From the NCBI RefSeq assembly GCF_028010285.1, contig NZ_CP116304.1, positions 1,380,501 through 1,444,500 on the forward strand: a stretch of DNA of 64,000 nucleotides, given 5' to 3'. Within the stretch, counting starts at the first letter, position 1, and every line of letters starts with the position of its first letter. Source of the stretch: Pseudomonas sp. Q1-7 (GTDB lineage Bacteria > Pseudomonadota > Gammaproteobacteria > Pseudomonadales > Pseudomonadaceae). Position numbers and translations under genes: made by a program. Of the stretch, positions 8,896 to 22,738 are shown in pieces. The notes below the pieces were generated by a model. That model was not told where the DNA came from, ran no database searches, and saw only the letters and a program-made list of their open reading frames with translations.

Positions 8896-10725
8896 TCAGA
8901 GCGGGAACACCAGCGGCACCAGGCACACGCTGACGATCATCACCAGGACGGTGAAGGGCACGCCCACCTTCACGAAGTCGCCGAAACTGTACTGGCCCGG
9001 CCCCAGCACCAGGGTATTCACCGGCGAGGAAATGGGGGTCATGAAGGCGGCCGAGGCAGCCAGGGCGACGATCATTGCGAAAGGGTAGGGCGACATACCC
9101 AGTTGCTGTGCCGTGGCGATGGCCACCGGGGCCATGAGCACGGCGGTCGCGGTGTTGGAAATGAACAGGCCGATCAGCGCGGTGACGATGAACAGGCTGG
9201 CGAGCATGGCATAGGGGCCGGCATTGCCCAGCAGCGCCACCAGCCCCTTCACCGCCAGGTCGATGCCGCCAGTCTGTTGCAGGGCCTGGGCGAAAGGCAG
9301 CATGCCGACGATGAGGATCAGCGTGGGCCAGTGGATGGCGCGGTAGGCGCTGTCCAGGTCGATGCAGCGGAAGGCGCCCATCAGCAGGCAGCCGATCAGC
9401 GCGGCCATCACGTTCGGCACCAGGCCGCTGACCATCAGCACGATCATCACCGCCAGGCTGAGCAGGGCGTAGGGCGCCTTGCGTGCGGTGGGCGCCACTT
9501 CGTCTACTTCGGCGGGCAGGCTCAGCACCAGGAAATCGCGGCTCTGGCCCTGCAACTGGTGGATGCACTTCCATTCCCCGGCCACCAGCAGGGTGTCGGA
9601 GGCCCGGAGTCTTTCGTCCACCAGCACCCCTTCCAGGGCCTGGCCGTGGCGGCGCAGCCCCACGACGTTGAGCTTGTGCCGGGAGCGGAAGCCCAGTTCC
9701 TGGATGGTCTTGCCGGGTAGCTTGGATTCCGGGGGCAGAGCCACCTCGGCCAGGCCCAACTGATGGGCGTGCAGGCTGTAGTAGGACGCCTGCAGCGGCA
9801 GGGGTTCCAGGCCCAGCGTCTGGTAGGCGCCGAGCAGGCCGATGGCCGGGCTGGCCAGGTCCACCAGCAGCACGTCGCCGGGTTCCAGCAGGGTGTTGCC
9901 GGTGGCCATCAGCAACAGGGTGCGGAAGCGCCGCTGGCGCTCCACGGCGATCACGTTGATGCCGTACTGGCTGCGCAGCTCCAGTTCGTTGAGGGCCTGG
10001 CGCGCCAGGGGCGAGTCCTCGCGCACCTTCAGGCGTCGTTCCCGCGCGTCGAGCGCATAGGCATTCGCCAGGTCGGCCAGGGTCAGGCGCGGAATGCTGG
10101 CGGCTTCGTCCGTGCCGCGGGGCGTCAGCCAGTGGCGGGTGAGCAGCATGTAGACGATGCCCAGGGCGAGTACGGCTAGGCCCACCGGGGTCAGGCTGAA
10201 AAAGCCGAAACCCTCCAGGCCGGCGCGGCGCAGTTCGCTGTGCACCACCAGGTTGGGCGCGGTGGCCACCAGGGTGAGCATGCCGCTGATGAGTCCGGCG
10301 AAGGCCAGCGGCATCATCAGTCGCGCCGGGGCGATCTTCAGCCGCGCGGCCACCCCCAGGGCCACCGGGATGAAGATGGCGACCACCCCCGTGGAACTCA
10401 TCACCGAGCCAAGGCCGGCGGCGGCCAGCATCAGCAGCACCAGCAGGCGGGTCTCGCTGCTGCCGGCGCGGGCCACCAGCCAGTCGCCCAGGCGATAAGC
10501 GATGCCGGTACGCACCAGGCCGTCGCCGATGACGAAGAGGGCGGCGATCAGCACCACGCTGGGGTCGCTGAATCCCGCCAGGGTGTGCTGGATGTCGAGG
10601 ACACCGGTCAGCGGCAGCGCGACCACCACCAGCAGGGCGACCACATCCATCCGTGGCTTGCTGAGGACGAACAGGGTGATGGCGGCCATGAGCAGGCCCA
10701 GCACCATCAGCAGATCGAAGTTCAA
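8896..10725 (-). CDS. SLC13/DASS-family anion permease with two RCK_C domains
   Basis: The 609-residue integral membrane protein begins with transmembrane helices ([21 protein letters not shown]). Its N-terminal half contains SLC13-type segments ([16 protein letters not shown]). Residues about 200-380 form two soluble TrkA-C (RCK_C) domains (for example [22 protein letters not shown]). A second membrane half follows with the conserved [18 protein letters not shown] and [14 protein letters not shown], matching the SNT-type substrate motif of the family. Members import Na+- or H+-coupled dicarboxylates, citrate or sulfate. The substrate cannot be set here, because sulfate and organic acid carriers share this layout and no catabolic genes lie nearby. 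Confidence 0.88.
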   Translation of the reverse strand: MNFDLLMVLGLLMAAITLFVLSKPRMDVVALLVVVALPLTGVLDIQHTLAGFSDPSVVLIAALFVIGDGLVRTGIAYRLGDWLVARAGSSETRLLVLLMLAAAGLGSVMSSTGVVAIFIPVALGVAARLKIAPARLMMPLAFAGLISGMLTLVATAPNLVVHSELRRAGLEGFGFFSLTPVGLAVLALGIVYMLLTRHWLTPRGTDEAASIPRLTLADLANAYALDARERRLKVREDSPLARQALNELELRSQYGINVIAVERQRRFRTLLLMATGNTLLEPGDVLLVDLASPAIGLLGAYQTLGLEPLPLQASYYSLHAHQLGLAEVALPPESKLPGKTIQELGFRSRHKLNVVGLRRHGQALEGVLVDERLRASDTLLVAGEWKCIHQLQGQSRDFLVLSLPAEVDEVAPTARKAPYALLSLAVMIVLMVSGLVPNVMAALIGCLLMGAFRCIDLDSAYRAIHWPTLILIVGMLPFAQALQQTGGIDLAVKGLVALLGNAGPYAMLASLFIVTALIGLFISNTATAVLMAPVAIATAQQLGMSPYPFAMIVALAASAAFMTPISSPVNTLVLGPGQYSFGDFVKVGVPFTVLVMIVSVCLVPLVFPL

Positions 10726-10764
10726 ACGCGACTCCCGAGGGTTCCTGACGGGGGCGGCAGTCTG

Positions 10765-11061
10765 TCAGGGATAACCCAATACGGCCTTGATCTGCTGCAG
10801 GTTAGCGGCGATCCAGCGCTTGTCGATGGCGCCCCAGTCGCGGATCAGGTAGTGACCGGCATTGTTACGCTCGCCGGCGCTCTGTTCGAACTGGCAGTCG
10901 ATATCCAGTTCGCCCAGCGCCAGCAGCGTGTCCTGGGCGGTACGCCGGGGCATGCCGGTGGCCTCCATGATGGCCGGCACGCTGGTGGCGGCGCCGCTGT
11001 CGATCAGCCAGGCGACGTAGAGGCGCCGGTAGAAGCTGGTTTTGGTCTTGCTGGTTTCCAT
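10765..11061 (-). CDS. Small winged-helix protein downstream of valS
   Basis: The 98-residue product starts at the ATG at 11061. SVPAIMEATGMPRRTAQDTLLALGELDI reads as a helix-turn-helix followed by a wing, similar to small MarR- or ArsR-like winged-helix folds. It contains one Cys and no ligand domain. It lies after the valS terminator hairpin on the same strand and is probably a separate unit or a read-through product. The family is widespread in Pseudomonas but has no assigned function, so a DNA-binding role is inferred from the fold only. Confidence 0.75.
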   Translation of the reverse strand: METSKTKTSFYRRLYVAWLIDSGAATSVPAIMEATGMPRRTAQDTLLALGELDIDCQFEQSAGERNNAGHYLIRDWGAIDKRWIAANLQQIKAVLGYP

Positions 11062-11084
11062 GGCAGGCCCTGGCGCTGGATAAC

Positions 11085-11110
11085 ACAAGGCCCGCATCGG
11101 CGGGCCTTGT
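11085..11110 (-). terminator. Intrinsic terminator of valS
   Basis: ACAAGGCCCGC and GCGGGCCTTGT pair perfectly (11 bp, 4-base loop), 7 bases after the valS stop codon read leftward. A T-containing stretch follows on that strand. Confidence 0.75.
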
Positions 11111-11117
11111 CTGGGGG

Positions 11118-13967
11118 TTACAGGCTGGCGATGCGCCCGCGCTGTTCGGTCAGGTTGGCCAGGGCCTGTTCGGCCTCGGCCAGCTTGGCGCGCTCCTTCT
11201 CGATCACCTCCGCCGGGGCCTTGGCAACGAAACCTTCGTTGGCGAGCTTGCCGCCGACGCGCTTCACTTCGCCGTCCAGACGCTGGATTTCCTTGTCCAG
11301 GCGGGCCAGTTCGGCGTCCTTGTCGATCAGGCCGGCCATGGGCACCAGCACCTGCAGGTCGCCCACCAGGGCGGTGGCGGACATGGGCGCTTCTTCGCCG
11401 GCAGCCAGCACGCGGATGGATTCCAGCTTGGCCAGCTTCTTCAGCAGCGGTTCGTTGTCGGCCAGGCGGCGGCGGTCTTCGTCGTTGGCGTTGGCCAGCA
11501 GCAGGTCGATGCGCTTGGCCATGGAAATGTTCATCTCGCCGCGGATCTGCCGTACGCCGAGCATCAGCGCCTTGACCCACTCGATGTCGCCTTCGGCGGC
11601 GGCGTCGATGCGCGCTTCATTGGCCACCGGCCAGGGTTGCAGCATCAGGGTGTCGCCGTTCTTGCCGGCCTGGCCCTTGATGCGCTGCCAGATTTCTTCG
11701 GTGATGAAGGGCATGAAGGGATGCGCCAGGCGCAGGGCCACTTCCAGCACGCGGATCAGGGTGCGGCGGGTGCCGCGTTGGCGCTCGATGGGGGCGTTCT
11801 CGTCCCACAGCACCGGCTTGACCAGCTCCAGGTACCAGGCGCAGTACTGGTCCCAGATGAACTCGTAGAGGGTCTGGGCGGCCAGGTCGAAGCGGAAGGC
11901 GTCCAGGTGGCGGGCGACCTCGGCTTCGGTGCGCTGCAGGGCGGAGATGATCCAACGGTCCACGGAGGACAGTTCCACGGGCTCGTCGTTGATGCCGGTG
12001 TCCTGGCCATCGGTGTTCTCGATGACGAAGTTGGCGGCGTTCCACAGCTTGTTGCAGAAGTTGCGGTAGCCCTCGACGCGGCCCATGTCGAACTTCACGT
12101 CGCGGCCGGTGGAGGCCAGCGAGAGGAAGGTGAAGCGCAGGGCGTCGGTGCCGTAGCTGTTGATGCCCTCGGGGAATTCCGCCTTGGTCTGCTTGGCGAT
12201 CTTCTCCGCCAGCTTGGGCTGCATCATGCCGCTGGTGCGTTTTTCCAGCAGGGTGTCGAGGTCGATGCCGTCGACGATGTCCAGCGGGTCCAGGACGTTG
12301 CCCTTGGACTTGGACATCTTGTGGCCCTGGGAGTCGCGCACCAGACCGTGGACGTAGACGGTCTTGAACGGAACCTGAGGGGTGCCGTCTTCATTCTTCA
12401 CCAGGTGCATGGTCAGCATGATCATGCGGGCGACCCAGAAGAAGATGATGTCGAAACCGGTGACCAGCACGTCGGTGGGATGGAAGGTCTTGAGGAAGTC
12501 GGTCTGTTCCGGCCAGCCCAGTGTGGAGAAGGTCCACAGGCCCGAGCTGAACCAGGTGTCCAGCACGTCCTCGTCCTGGGTCAGCGGCAGGTCGCCCAGG
12601 TTGTGCCTGGCACGCACTTCGGCTTCATTGCGGCCGACATAGACGTTGCCTTCTTCGTCGTACCAGGCCGGAATGCGGTGGCCCCACCAGAGCTGGCGGC
12701 TGATGCACCAGTCCTGGATATCGCGCATCCAGGAGAAGTACATGTTCTCGTACTGTTTGGGCACGAACTGGATGCGGCCATCTTCCACGGCGGCAATGGC
12801 CGGCTCAGCCAGGGGCTTGGTGGAGACGTACCACTGGTCGGTCAGCCAGGGCTCGATGACGGTGCCGGAGCGGTCGCCCTTGGGCACTTTCAGCGCGTGG
12901 TCTTCGATTTTCTCCAGCAGGCCGAGCTGTTCGAAGGCGGCGACGATCTGCTTGCGTGCCTCGAAGCGGTCGAGGCCGGCGAACTGGGCCGGCAGGCTGC
13001 CGTCGAGTTCGTGGTTGACGTTGCCGTCCAGGTTGAAGACCTGGGCGTGGGCCAGCACGGCGGCGTTCTTGTCGAAGATGTTGATCAGCGGCAGGTTGTG
13101 GCGCTTGCCGACTTCGTAGTCGTTGAAGTCGTGGGCCGGGGTGATTTTCACGCAGCCGGTGCCGAACTCGGGGTCGCAGTAGTCGTCGGCGACGATGGGA
13201 ATGCGGCGGCCCACCAGGGGCAGCTCGACGAAAGTGCCGATCAGGGCCTTGTAGCGCTCGTCCTCCGGATGCACGGCGACGGCGCTGTCACCCAGCATGG
13301 TTTCGGGGCGGGTGGTGGCGACGATCAGGTAGTCCTTGCCGTCTGCGGTCTTGTGGCCGTCGGCCAAGGGGTAGCGCAGGTTCCACAGGCTGCCTTTCTC
13401 GTCATGGTTTTCCACTTCGAGGTCGGAGATGGCGGTGTGGAACTTGGTGTCCCAGTTGACCAGGCGTTTGCCACGGTAGATCAGGCCGTCTTCATGCAGG
13501 CGCACGAAGGCTTCCTTGACGGCCTCGGACAGCCCTTCGTCCATGGTGAAGCGCTCGCGCGACCAGTCCACGGAGGAACCGAGGCGGCGGATCTGGCGGG
13601 TGATGGTACCGCCGGACTGTTCCTTCCATTCCCAGACCTTGTCGAGGAACTTCTCGCGGCCGAGGTCGTGGCGGCTGACCCCCTGGGCGGCCAGCTGGCG
13701 CTCAACCACCATCTGGGTGGCGATGCCGGCGTGGTCAGTGCCCGGTTGCCACAGGGTATTGCGGCCCTGCATGCGGCGGAAGCGGATCAGGGCGTCCATG
13801 ATGGCGTTGTTGAAGCCATGACCCATGTGCAGGCTGCCGGTCACGTTCGGCGGCGGGATCATGATGGTGTAGGGCTCGCCGGAACCTTGCGGGGCGAAGT
13901 AGTGGTTCTTCTCCCAGGTCTGGTACCAGGAAGTTTCGATGGCGTGGGGCTGGTAGGTCTTGTCCAT
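11118..13967 (-). CDS. valS: Valyl-tRNA synthetase
   Basis: The 949-residue class I aminoacyl-tRNA synthetase shows the HIGH signature ([15 protein letters not shown], near residue 40-50) and the KMSKS loop ([13 protein letters not shown]). Between them is the CP1 editing domain, which hydrolyses Thr-tRNA(Val). The C-terminal 70 residues are the typical ValS coiled coil ([20 protein letters not shown] and onward). The length matches the family. It is the promoter-distal member of the leftward pepA-holC-(149-residue gene)-valS cluster, though the 114-base gap before it could hold its own promoter. Confidence 0.98.
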   Translation of the reverse strand: MDKTYQPHAIETSWYQTWEKNHYFAPQGSGEPYTIMIPPPNVTGSLHMGHGFNNAIMDALIRFRRMQGRNTLWQPGTDHAGIATQMVVERQLAAQGVSRHDLGREKFLDKVWEWKEQSGGTITRQIRRLGSSVDWSRERFTMDEGLSEAVKEAFVRLHEDGLIYRGKRLVNWDTKFHTAISDLEVENHDEKGSLWNLRYPLADGHKTADGKDYLIVATTRPETMLGDSAVAVHPEDERYKALIGTFVELPLVGRRIPIVADDYCDPEFGTGCVKITPAHDFNDYEVGKRHNLPLINIFDKNAAVLAHAQVFNLDGNVNHELDGSLPAQFAGLDRFEARKQIVAAFEQLGLLEKIEDHALKVPKGDRSGTVIEPWLTDQWYVSTKPLAEPAIAAVEDGRIQFVPKQYENMYFSWMRDIQDWCISRQLWWGHRIPAWYDEEGNVYVGRNEAEVRARHNLGDLPLTQDEDVLDTWFSSGLWTFSTLGWPEQTDFLKTFHPTDVLVTGFDIIFFWVARMIMLTMHLVKNEDGTPQVPFKTVYVHGLVRDSQGHKMSKSKGNVLDPLDIVDGIDLDTLLEKRTSGMMQPKLAEKIAKQTKAEFPEGINSYGTDALRFTFLSLASTGRDVKFDMGRVEGYRNFCNKLWNAANFVIENTDGQDTGINDEPVELSSVDRWIISALQRTEAEVARHLDAFRFDLAAQTLYEFIWDQYCAWYLELVKPVLWDENAPIERQRGTRRTLIRVLEVALRLAHPFMPFITEEIWQRIKGQAGKNGDTLMLQPWPVANEARIDAAAEGDIEWVKALMLGVRQIRGEMNISMAKRIDLLLANANDEDRRRLADNEPLLKKLAKLESIRVLAAGEEAPMSATALVGDLQVLVPMAGLIDKDAELARLDKEIQRLDGEVKRVGGKLANEGFVAKAPAEVIEKERAKLAEAEQALANLTEQRGRIASL

Positions 13968-14081
13968 GGTTCGGCGGGGACCCTAGAGGCAACTGAACGG
14001 GAAAACGGGAGAGTATAGCGGCAACGGGGCGGCGAAAGAATTGGCGCGCGTTGCGCCGGGTGCCCGGACGGGCACCCGCGA

Positions 14082-14531
14082 TCATTGCCGGCGTGGCGGT
14101 AGCAAAGGGGTCAGGCGGGCTTCGAGGCGCCGCTTGAGTTCGGCCTCTATCTGCGGCACGAAATCGTCGATCACGTCCTGCAGGATCAACTGCGCGGCGG
14201 CACGCAGTTCAGCGTCAAGCCGCGCCAGCTCCGGGTTTCCGGCGGGCGTCATGCGCTGGCGGATGGCGTCGGCCAGGGACGCCGGGGCTGGAATCGGCGT
14301 GGGATCGGCGCTGGCCACTGGCGCCGGTGTGCCGGGCGCAGCCTGGAACAGGGGTAGCGGCGCGGGGGCGGGCGCGACGATCTCCGATAGCAGTGGAATG
14401 CCGTCGACCGCCAGGGTGTCGGTGAGCAGGGGCGGCTCGGCGCTGCCAGCTTCTTCTTCGAGCAGGGCGCGAATGGATTCGAGGTCATCCAGCAGATGCG
14501 CCGGTTTGGGGGGGAGCTTGGGGGTGTCCAT
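14082..14531 (-). CDS. Conserved Pseudomonas protein of unknown function between holC and valS
   Basis: The 149-residue acidic, Pro/Ala-rich protein has a low-complexity centre (APAPAPLPLFQAAPGTPAPV). Its C-terminal amphipathic region ends in LEARLTPLLPPRRQ. There is no signal peptide or membrane segment. It lies 17 bases after holC on the same strand, so it is probably co-transcribed with the DNA polymerase III chi gene. The last 70 residues (ELRAAAQLILQDVIDDFVPQ) look helical and could be an interaction domain, in the manner of a polymerase accessory factor. No known family was recognised. Confidence 0.75.
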   Translation of the reverse strand: MDTPKLPPKPAHLLDDLESIRALLEEEAGSAEPPLLTDTLAVDGIPLLSEIVAPAPAPLPLFQAAPGTPAPVASADPTPIPAPASLADAIRQRMTPAGNPELARLDAELRAAAQLILQDVIDDFVPQIEAELKRRLEARLTPLLPPRRQ

Positions 14532-14548
14532 GGGGCAGTGCCGTGGGG

Positions 14549-16504
<1,956 letters not shown>

Positions 16505-16580
16505 AGTGGCCCGTCAGATCGGCGGGCTGGCCATAAAGCGGCTAGTTTGAGCGTAGCCGCCTGAGCCTGACAACCCTGGA

Positions 16581-17711
16581 GTGTCTGGTTTGATTGTCTT
16601 CCGTTATCTCTCCCGCGAGGTCCTGGTCACCCTGAGCGCGGTCAGCGCCGTGCTGCTGGTGATCATCATGAGCGGCCGTTTCATCAAATACCTGGCACAG
16701 GCCGCGCAAGGCGCCCTCGACCCGGGCGTGTTGTTCTTGATCATGGGTTTCCGGATTCCCGGTTTCCTCCAGCTTATCCTGCCCTTGGGGCTGTTCCTCG
16801 GTTTCCTGCTGGCCTATGGCCGGCTCTACCTCGAAAGCGAAATGGCCGTGCTCAGCGCCACCGGCATGAGCCAGCAGCGCCTGATGGCCTACAGCCTGGC
16901 GCCGGCGCTGCTGGTGGCGCTGGTCGTGGCCTGGCTGAGCCTGGGCCTGGCGCCCCAGGGCGTGAGCCAGGTGGCGCGCATCCTCAACGAGCAGGACGCC
17001 CTGACCGAGCTTGATACCCTGGTGCCCGGACGCTTCCAGGCGCTCAAGGGCGGCGGCCGGGTGACCTACACCGAGACCCTGTCCGCTGACCGGGGCGAGC
17101 TGGGCAGTGTATTCATCTCCGAGAAGCGTGTTTCGCGTCAGGATGGCAAGGATCGGGGTATCGGTGTGCTGGTGGCGGAGAAGGGCCATCAGGAAATCCA
17201 GCCGGACGGTAGCCGCTACCTGATCCTGAAGAATGGCTACCGCTACGACGGCAACCCCGGCAAGGCCGACTACCGCATCATCCAGTACGAAACCTACGGC
17301 GTGCTGCTGCCCAAGCCGGAAATCAGCGCCGAAATCGGCGAGCGCGAGGCGGTACCCACCGCCGAACTGATCGGTAGCGACAATCCGCGCTACCAGGCCG
17401 AGTTGCAGTGGCGCCTTTCCATCCCGCTGCTGGTATTCGTGGTCACGTTGCTGGCGGTGCCGCTGTCGAAGGTCAATCCGCGCCAGGGCCGTTTCCTCAA
17501 ACTGCTCCCGGCGATCCTGCTGTATATGGCGTACCTGTCCCTGCTGATTGCCGCACGTGGCCAACTGGACAAGGGGCGTATTCCTATGGCCCTCGGCCTC
17601 TGGTGGGTGCATGGGCTGTTCATCGCGATCGGCCTGCTGTTGTTGTACTGGGAGCCTCTGCGCCTGAAGTGGGCGGCTCGTCGTGATGCCCGTGAGGTGG
17701 CCCATGGTTAG
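16581..17711 (+). CDS. lptF: Lipopolysaccharide export permease LptF
   Basis: The 376-residue inner membrane protein has three N-terminal helices (starting IVFRYLSREVLVTLSAVSAV), a periplasmic beta-jellyroll region (about 110-260) and three C-terminal helices. This is the LptF/LptG YjgP/YjgQ fold. With LptG and LptB it pulls lipopolysaccharide from the inner membrane and passes it to LptC. I place the start at the GTG at 16581; a TTG at 16590 would give MIVFRYLS and is an equally credible alternative. It overlaps lptG by 8 bases and diverges from pepA. Confidence 0.95.
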   Translation: MSGLIVFRYLSREVLVTLSAVSAVLLVIIMSGRFIKYLAQAAQGALDPGVLFLIMGFRIPGFLQLILPLGLFLGFLLAYGRLYLESEMAVLSATGMSQQRLMAYSLAPALLVALVVAWLSLGLAPQGVSQVARILNEQDALTELDTLVPGRFQALKGGGRVTYTETLSADRGELGSVFISEKRVSRQDGKDRGIGVLVAEKGHQEIQPDGSRYLILKNGYRYDGNPGKADYRIIQYETYGVLLPKPEISAEIGEREAVPTAELIGSDNPRYQAELQWRLSIPLLVFVVTLLAVPLSKVNPRQGRFLKLLPAILLYMAYLSLLIAARGQLDKGRIPMALGLWWVHGLFIAIGLLLLYWEPLRLKWAARRDAREVAHG

Positions 17712-18765
17712 GTTGGATCGTTATATCGGCACCAGTGTGTTCTTCGGGATCGTCGCGGTGCTGGGGGTTATCGTCAGCCTTGCGGCGCTGTTCGCCTTCA
17801 TCGACGAACTGGGTGACGTGGGCGGCGACTACGGTGTGCTCGCCGCGGCCTGGTACGTCTTCCTCACGCTGCCGCGACGGGTCTACGACATGCTGCCGAT
17901 GGCGGCGCTGATCGGCAGTCTGATCGGCCTTGGCGCCCTGGCCAGCAGCAGCGAGCTGACGGTGATGCGCGCGGCCGGCGTGTCCATCGGCCGGATCGTC
18001 TGGGCGGTGATGAAGCCCATGCTGGTGCTGATGCTGGCGGGTGTGTTGATCGGCGAATACGTGGCGCCCTGGAGCGAGAACCTGGCCCAGGCCAATCGCT
18101 CCCTGGCCCAGGGTGGTGGCGAGGCGCAGAGTTCCAAGCGCGGCCTCTGGCATCGCCAGGGCGAAGAGTTCGTGCACATCAACGCCGTGCAGCCCAATGG
18201 TGTGCTCTACGGTGTTACCCGCTATCGCTTCGATGGTGAGCGGCACATGCAGTCGGCGAGTTTCGCCAGGCGTGCGCTGTACCAGGGTGACTACTGGCAA
18301 CTGGAAGATGTGTCCACCACCCATTTCCGTGGCGACCACACCGAAGTGGTGAACAGCGTTACCGAACGCTGGGACGTCGAGCTCAAGCCAGAGTTGCTCG
18401 GCACCGTGGTGATGGAGCCTGAGGCGCTGTCCATCACCGGCCTGTGGCGCTACACCCATTACTTGGCCGAGCAGGGCTTGAATAACGGTCGCTACTGGCT
18501 GGCGTTCTGGATCAAGGTGCTGCAGCCGCTGGTTACCGCAGCCCTGGTGCTGATGGCGATTTCCTTCATCTTTGGTCCGCTGCGCTCGGTGACCCTGGGG
18601 CAGCGGGTATTCACCGGCGTGGTGATCGGTTTCGTGGTGCGCATCAGCCAGGATCTGCTCGGACCGTCGAGTCTGGTGTTCGGCTTCTCGCCGCTGTTCG
18701 CGGTGCTGGTGCCGGCGGGTGTTTGTGCCCTGGCCGGCCTGTTGCTGCTACGGCGCGCGGGCTGA
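17704..18765 (+). CDS. lptG: Lipopolysaccharide export permease LptG
   Basis: The 353-residue product starts at the ATG at 17704 (MVRLDRYIGTSVFFGIVAVL). An upstream ATG at 17683 lies deeper in lptF and adds non-typical residues. The topology matches LptF: three N-terminal helices, a periplasmic jellyroll domain (about residues 100-265, including YRFDGERHMQSASFARRALY) and three C-terminal helices. LptF and LptG form the heterodimeric channel of the LPS exporter with LptB2. Overlapping start and stop codons with lptF show operon organisation. A strong bidirectional terminator follows. Confidence 0.96.
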   Translation: MVRLDRYIGTSVFFGIVAVLGVIVSLAALFAFIDELGDVGGDYGVLAAAWYVFLTLPRRVYDMLPMAALIGSLIGLGALASSSELTVMRAAGVSIGRIVWAVMKPMLVLMLAGVLIGEYVAPWSENLAQANRSLAQGGGEAQSSKRGLWHRQGEEFVHINAVQPNGVLYGVTRYRFDGERHMQSASFARRALYQGDYWQLEDVSTTHFRGDHTEVVNSVTERWDVELKPELLGTVVMEPEALSITGLWRYTHYLAEQGLNNGRYWLAFWIKVLQPLVTAALVLMAISFIFGPLRSVTLGQRVFTGVVIGFVVRISQDLLGPSSLVFGFSPLFAVLVPAGVCALAGLLLLRRAG

Positions 18766-18782
18766 TCCAGCTTCGCAGCATG

Positions 18783-18808
18783 AAAAAGCCGGCATTCGCC
18801 GGCTTTTT
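18783..18808. terminator. Bidirectional terminator between lptG and the RDD gene
   Basis: AAAAAGCCGGC and GCCGGCTTTTT form a perfect stem with A and T tracts on both sides. It serves lptG rightward and the convergent RDD gene leftward. Confidence 0.9.
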
Positions 18809-18814
18809 CATGGG

Positions 18815-19312
18815 TCATTTCTTGTGCGCGCCCTTCGGCAGGCGGACCACCTGGGTTTCGGAATAGATATCGTGCCAGGTGCGCTTGTCCTTGTCCCAGA
18901 GGCTCCAGAGGAAGCCCAGTCCCAGCGCCAGCCAGGATCCGGTGGCGATCACGAAGCGCAGCAGTGCCTGCCACAGGCTGATGGCCGAACCGTCCCGGTT
19001 CTGCACGCGGATGCCCCAGACCTGCATGCCGAGGGTCTGGCCTGCGTGGGTCCAGAACTTGGCGAAGAAGCCAAACAGGGCGAATACCAGCAGGGTGGAG
19101 AGCAGTGGATCGCCGGCCAGCAGGCCCTGGTCCGCCAACTGGCGCAGGCGCTCGCCGCCATATATCAGGCGCAGCACGACTTGCTGGTAGATCAGCGTGA
19201 CCACCATCAGCAGGGCGACGCAGAGCAGGAAGTCGTAGAAGATCGCGGCGAAGCGGCGAACCAGCCCGGCGGCGGGGAAATCGCCCTGGGGGCGCAGCTG
19301 ATGTTTCGGCAT
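18815..19312 (-). CDS. RDD family membrane protein
   Basis: The 165-residue product shows the RDD domain hallmarks: Arg-Arg in helix 1 (GLVRRFAAIFYDFLLCV, with the conserved D), a second hydrophobic helix (LLSTLLVFALFGFFAKFW), and the LGMQVWGIRVQNRDG segment before the third helix. RDD proteins are small multi-pass membrane proteins of mostly unknown role; some have been proposed as Na+/H+ antiporters. It lies downstream of the cold-shock gene but behind a clear terminator, so independent transcription is likely. Confidence 0.85.
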   Translation of the reverse strand: MPKHQLRPQGDFPAAGLVRRFAAIFYDFLLCVALLMVVTLIYQQVVLRLIYGGERLRQLADQGLLAGDPLLSTLLVFALFGFFAKFWTHAGQTLGMQVWGIRVQNRDGSAISLWQALLRFVIATGSWLALGLGFLWSLWDKDKRTWHDIYSETQVVRLPKGAHKK

Positions 19313-19370
19313 TGCGGGCTCTTGGCGTATTGAGGGCGCGCCATTCTAGCAGCCGATCGGCGGGCACAAA

Positions 19371-19400
19371 AAAGCCCCTGATGTTTCCATCAGGGGCTTT
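19371..19400 (-). terminator. Intrinsic terminator of the cold-shock gene
   Basis: AAAGCCCCTGATG and CATCAGGGGCTTT pair perfectly around a short loop. Read leftward it is followed by a T-run, 17 bases after the csp stop codon. Confidence 0.9.
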
Positions 19401-19417
19401 CGGCGAAGCTCGGGGAG

Positions 19418-19630
19418 TTAGTTAACTACCTGAACCTTGTCTGCCTGCATGCCTTTCTGGCCTTGTACGGCTTCGAAGGTGACCTTCTGGCCTTCTTTCA
19501 GGCTGCGGAAGCCGGAGCCTTCGATAGCGCGGAAGTGAACGAACAGATCCGGGCCGCTTTCCGGGGTGATGAAACCAAAACCTTTCTCGTCGTTGAACCA
19601 CTTGACGGTGCCGGTTTGACGATTCGACAT
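19418..19630 (-). CDS. Cold-shock domain protein (CspA family)
   Basis: The 70-residue product starts at the ATG at 19630 ([24 protein letters not shown]). It has both nucleic-acid-binding motifs of the cold-shock domain, KGFGFI (RNP1) and LFVHF (RNP2), and the family's standard length. Such proteins bind single-stranded RNA and DNA and act as RNA chaperones. A long untranslated stretch of more than 200 bases precedes it, as is usual for csp genes with regulatory 5' leaders, but no defined structure could be proved. Which of the several Pseudomonas Csp paralogues this is cannot be set. Confidence 0.95.
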   Translation of the reverse strand: MSNRQTGTVKWFNDEKGFGFITPESGPDLFVHFRAIEGSGFRSLKEGQKVTFEAVQGQKGMQADKVQVVN

Positions 19631-19792
19631 ATCTTTTTCCTTGAAACTGAAGTTGATGACAGCCTGCTGTTCACTCACGCGCCAGAAGGGCTGGAAACTG
19701 GTTGCAAAGAGGTAAGAGAAGTCGAGCGGGATGTAGCGGATCTGGTGATCTACCGCATCAGGTCACGATTCAACAGCGACCCATGCAAACAC

Positions 19793-19875
19793 AGTTGGCC
19801 AACTCTACGCTAAGTTTTGCGCAAATGCCAAGCCCTGAACGGCCAATCTTTACAGCGTAGTCAGAGGGCTCTGAC
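19793..19875. repeat. Two short perfect palindromes between csp and tRNA-Leu
   Basis: AGTTGGCCAACT (19793-19804) is a perfect 12-base palindrome. GTCAGAGGGCTCTGAC (19860-19875) is a 16-base inverted repeat with a 2-base centre. The first could be a protein-binding site upstream of csp, and the second could be part of a processing or termination signal for the leftward tRNA. Neither has a convincing T-tract. Confidence 0.4.
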
Positions 19876-19905
19876 GGGCGGACCGGGAGGGGGGAAAGAA
19901 TATCG

Positions 19906-19991
19906 TGGTGCCCCGGGAGAGACTCGAACTCTCACTCTGTCGCCAGAAACGGATTTTGAATCCGCCGCGTCTACCATTCCGCCACCGAGGC
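19906..19991 (-). tRNA. tRNA-Leu (anticodon CAA)
   Basis: On the minus strand an 86-base tRNA folds with acceptor arms GCCTCGG and CCGGGGC, an anticodon loop TTCAAAA (anticodon CAA, reading UUG), a long class II variable arm, the TTCGAGTCT T-loop and an encoded CCA end. This is the expected form of leucine tRNA. Confidence 0.95.
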
Positions 19992-20004
19992 ACGATGGCG
20001 GCGG

Positions 20005-20033
20005 AGTATAGGGAGACGCTCTGAGGCGGTCAA
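20005..20033 (-). promoter_or_regulatory. Sigma-70 promoter of tRNA-Leu
   Basis: Read leftward, TTGACC (20033-20028) is followed after exactly 17 bases by TATACT (20010-20005), 14 bases before the tRNA 5' end. Both boxes are near consensus. Confidence 0.8.
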
Positions 20034-20100
20034 TCCGTCTCCGTGGTCAGAAACAGGCATTTCCTGTACTATCTGCGCCCCTGCGACACGACCCCCCACC

Positions 20101-22280
<2,180 letters not shown>

Positions 22281-22337
22281 TAAAGCCGCATATTTCCAGA
22301 GCCAATACTTTTCAAATTTCCTTAACAGGAGTGCTAA

Positions 22338-22676
22338 ATGAGCTTTCTGATTCCCGCCGCCTATGCCGACGCTGCTGCCCCGGCCGCCGCAGGCCCCGCC
22401 GGTACCGGTTTCGAGTGGGTTTTCCTGATCGGTTTTCTGGTCATCTTCTACCTGATGATCTGGCGTCCCCAGGCCAAGCGCGCGAAGGAGCACAAGAGCC
22501 TGCTCGCCGGCCTGCAGAAGGGCGACGAAGTGGTCACCTCCGGCGGCATCGCCGGCAAGGTCACCAAGGTGAGCGATGACTTCGTGGTTATCGAAGTGTC
22601 TGACAGCGTCGAGCTGAAATTCCAGAAGGCGGCTATCGCGGCGACCCTGCCGAAGGGCACCCTGAAAGCCATCTGA
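22338..22676 (+). CDS. yajC: Preprotein translocase accessory subunit YajC
   Basis: The 112-residue product has a short Ala/Pro-rich N-terminus, one membrane helix (FEWVFLIGFLVIFYLMIW) and the conserved cytoplasmic part RPQAKRAKEHKSLLAGLQKGDEVVTSGGI. YajC associates with SecDF and the SecYEG holotranslocon. A good ribosome-binding site (ACAGGAG) precedes the ATG at the usual spacing. The order tgt-yajC-secD-secF is the standard one. Confidence 0.96.
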   Translation: MSFLIPAAYADAAAPAAAGPAGTGFEWVFLIGFLVIFYLMIWRPQAKRAKEHKSLLAGLQKGDEVVTSGGIAGKVTKVSDDFVVIEVSDSVELKFQKAAIAATLPKGTLKAI

Positions 22677-22738
22677 GGATCCATGGATCAACACCGACGG
22701 GGCGCCAACTGGCGCCCCGCGTCATAACGGGCGGAGTC

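Noticed and set aside
19418-19813. A frame on the plus strand over csp as a separate gene
   Set aside because: It is antisense to the cold-shock gene and has no family features.
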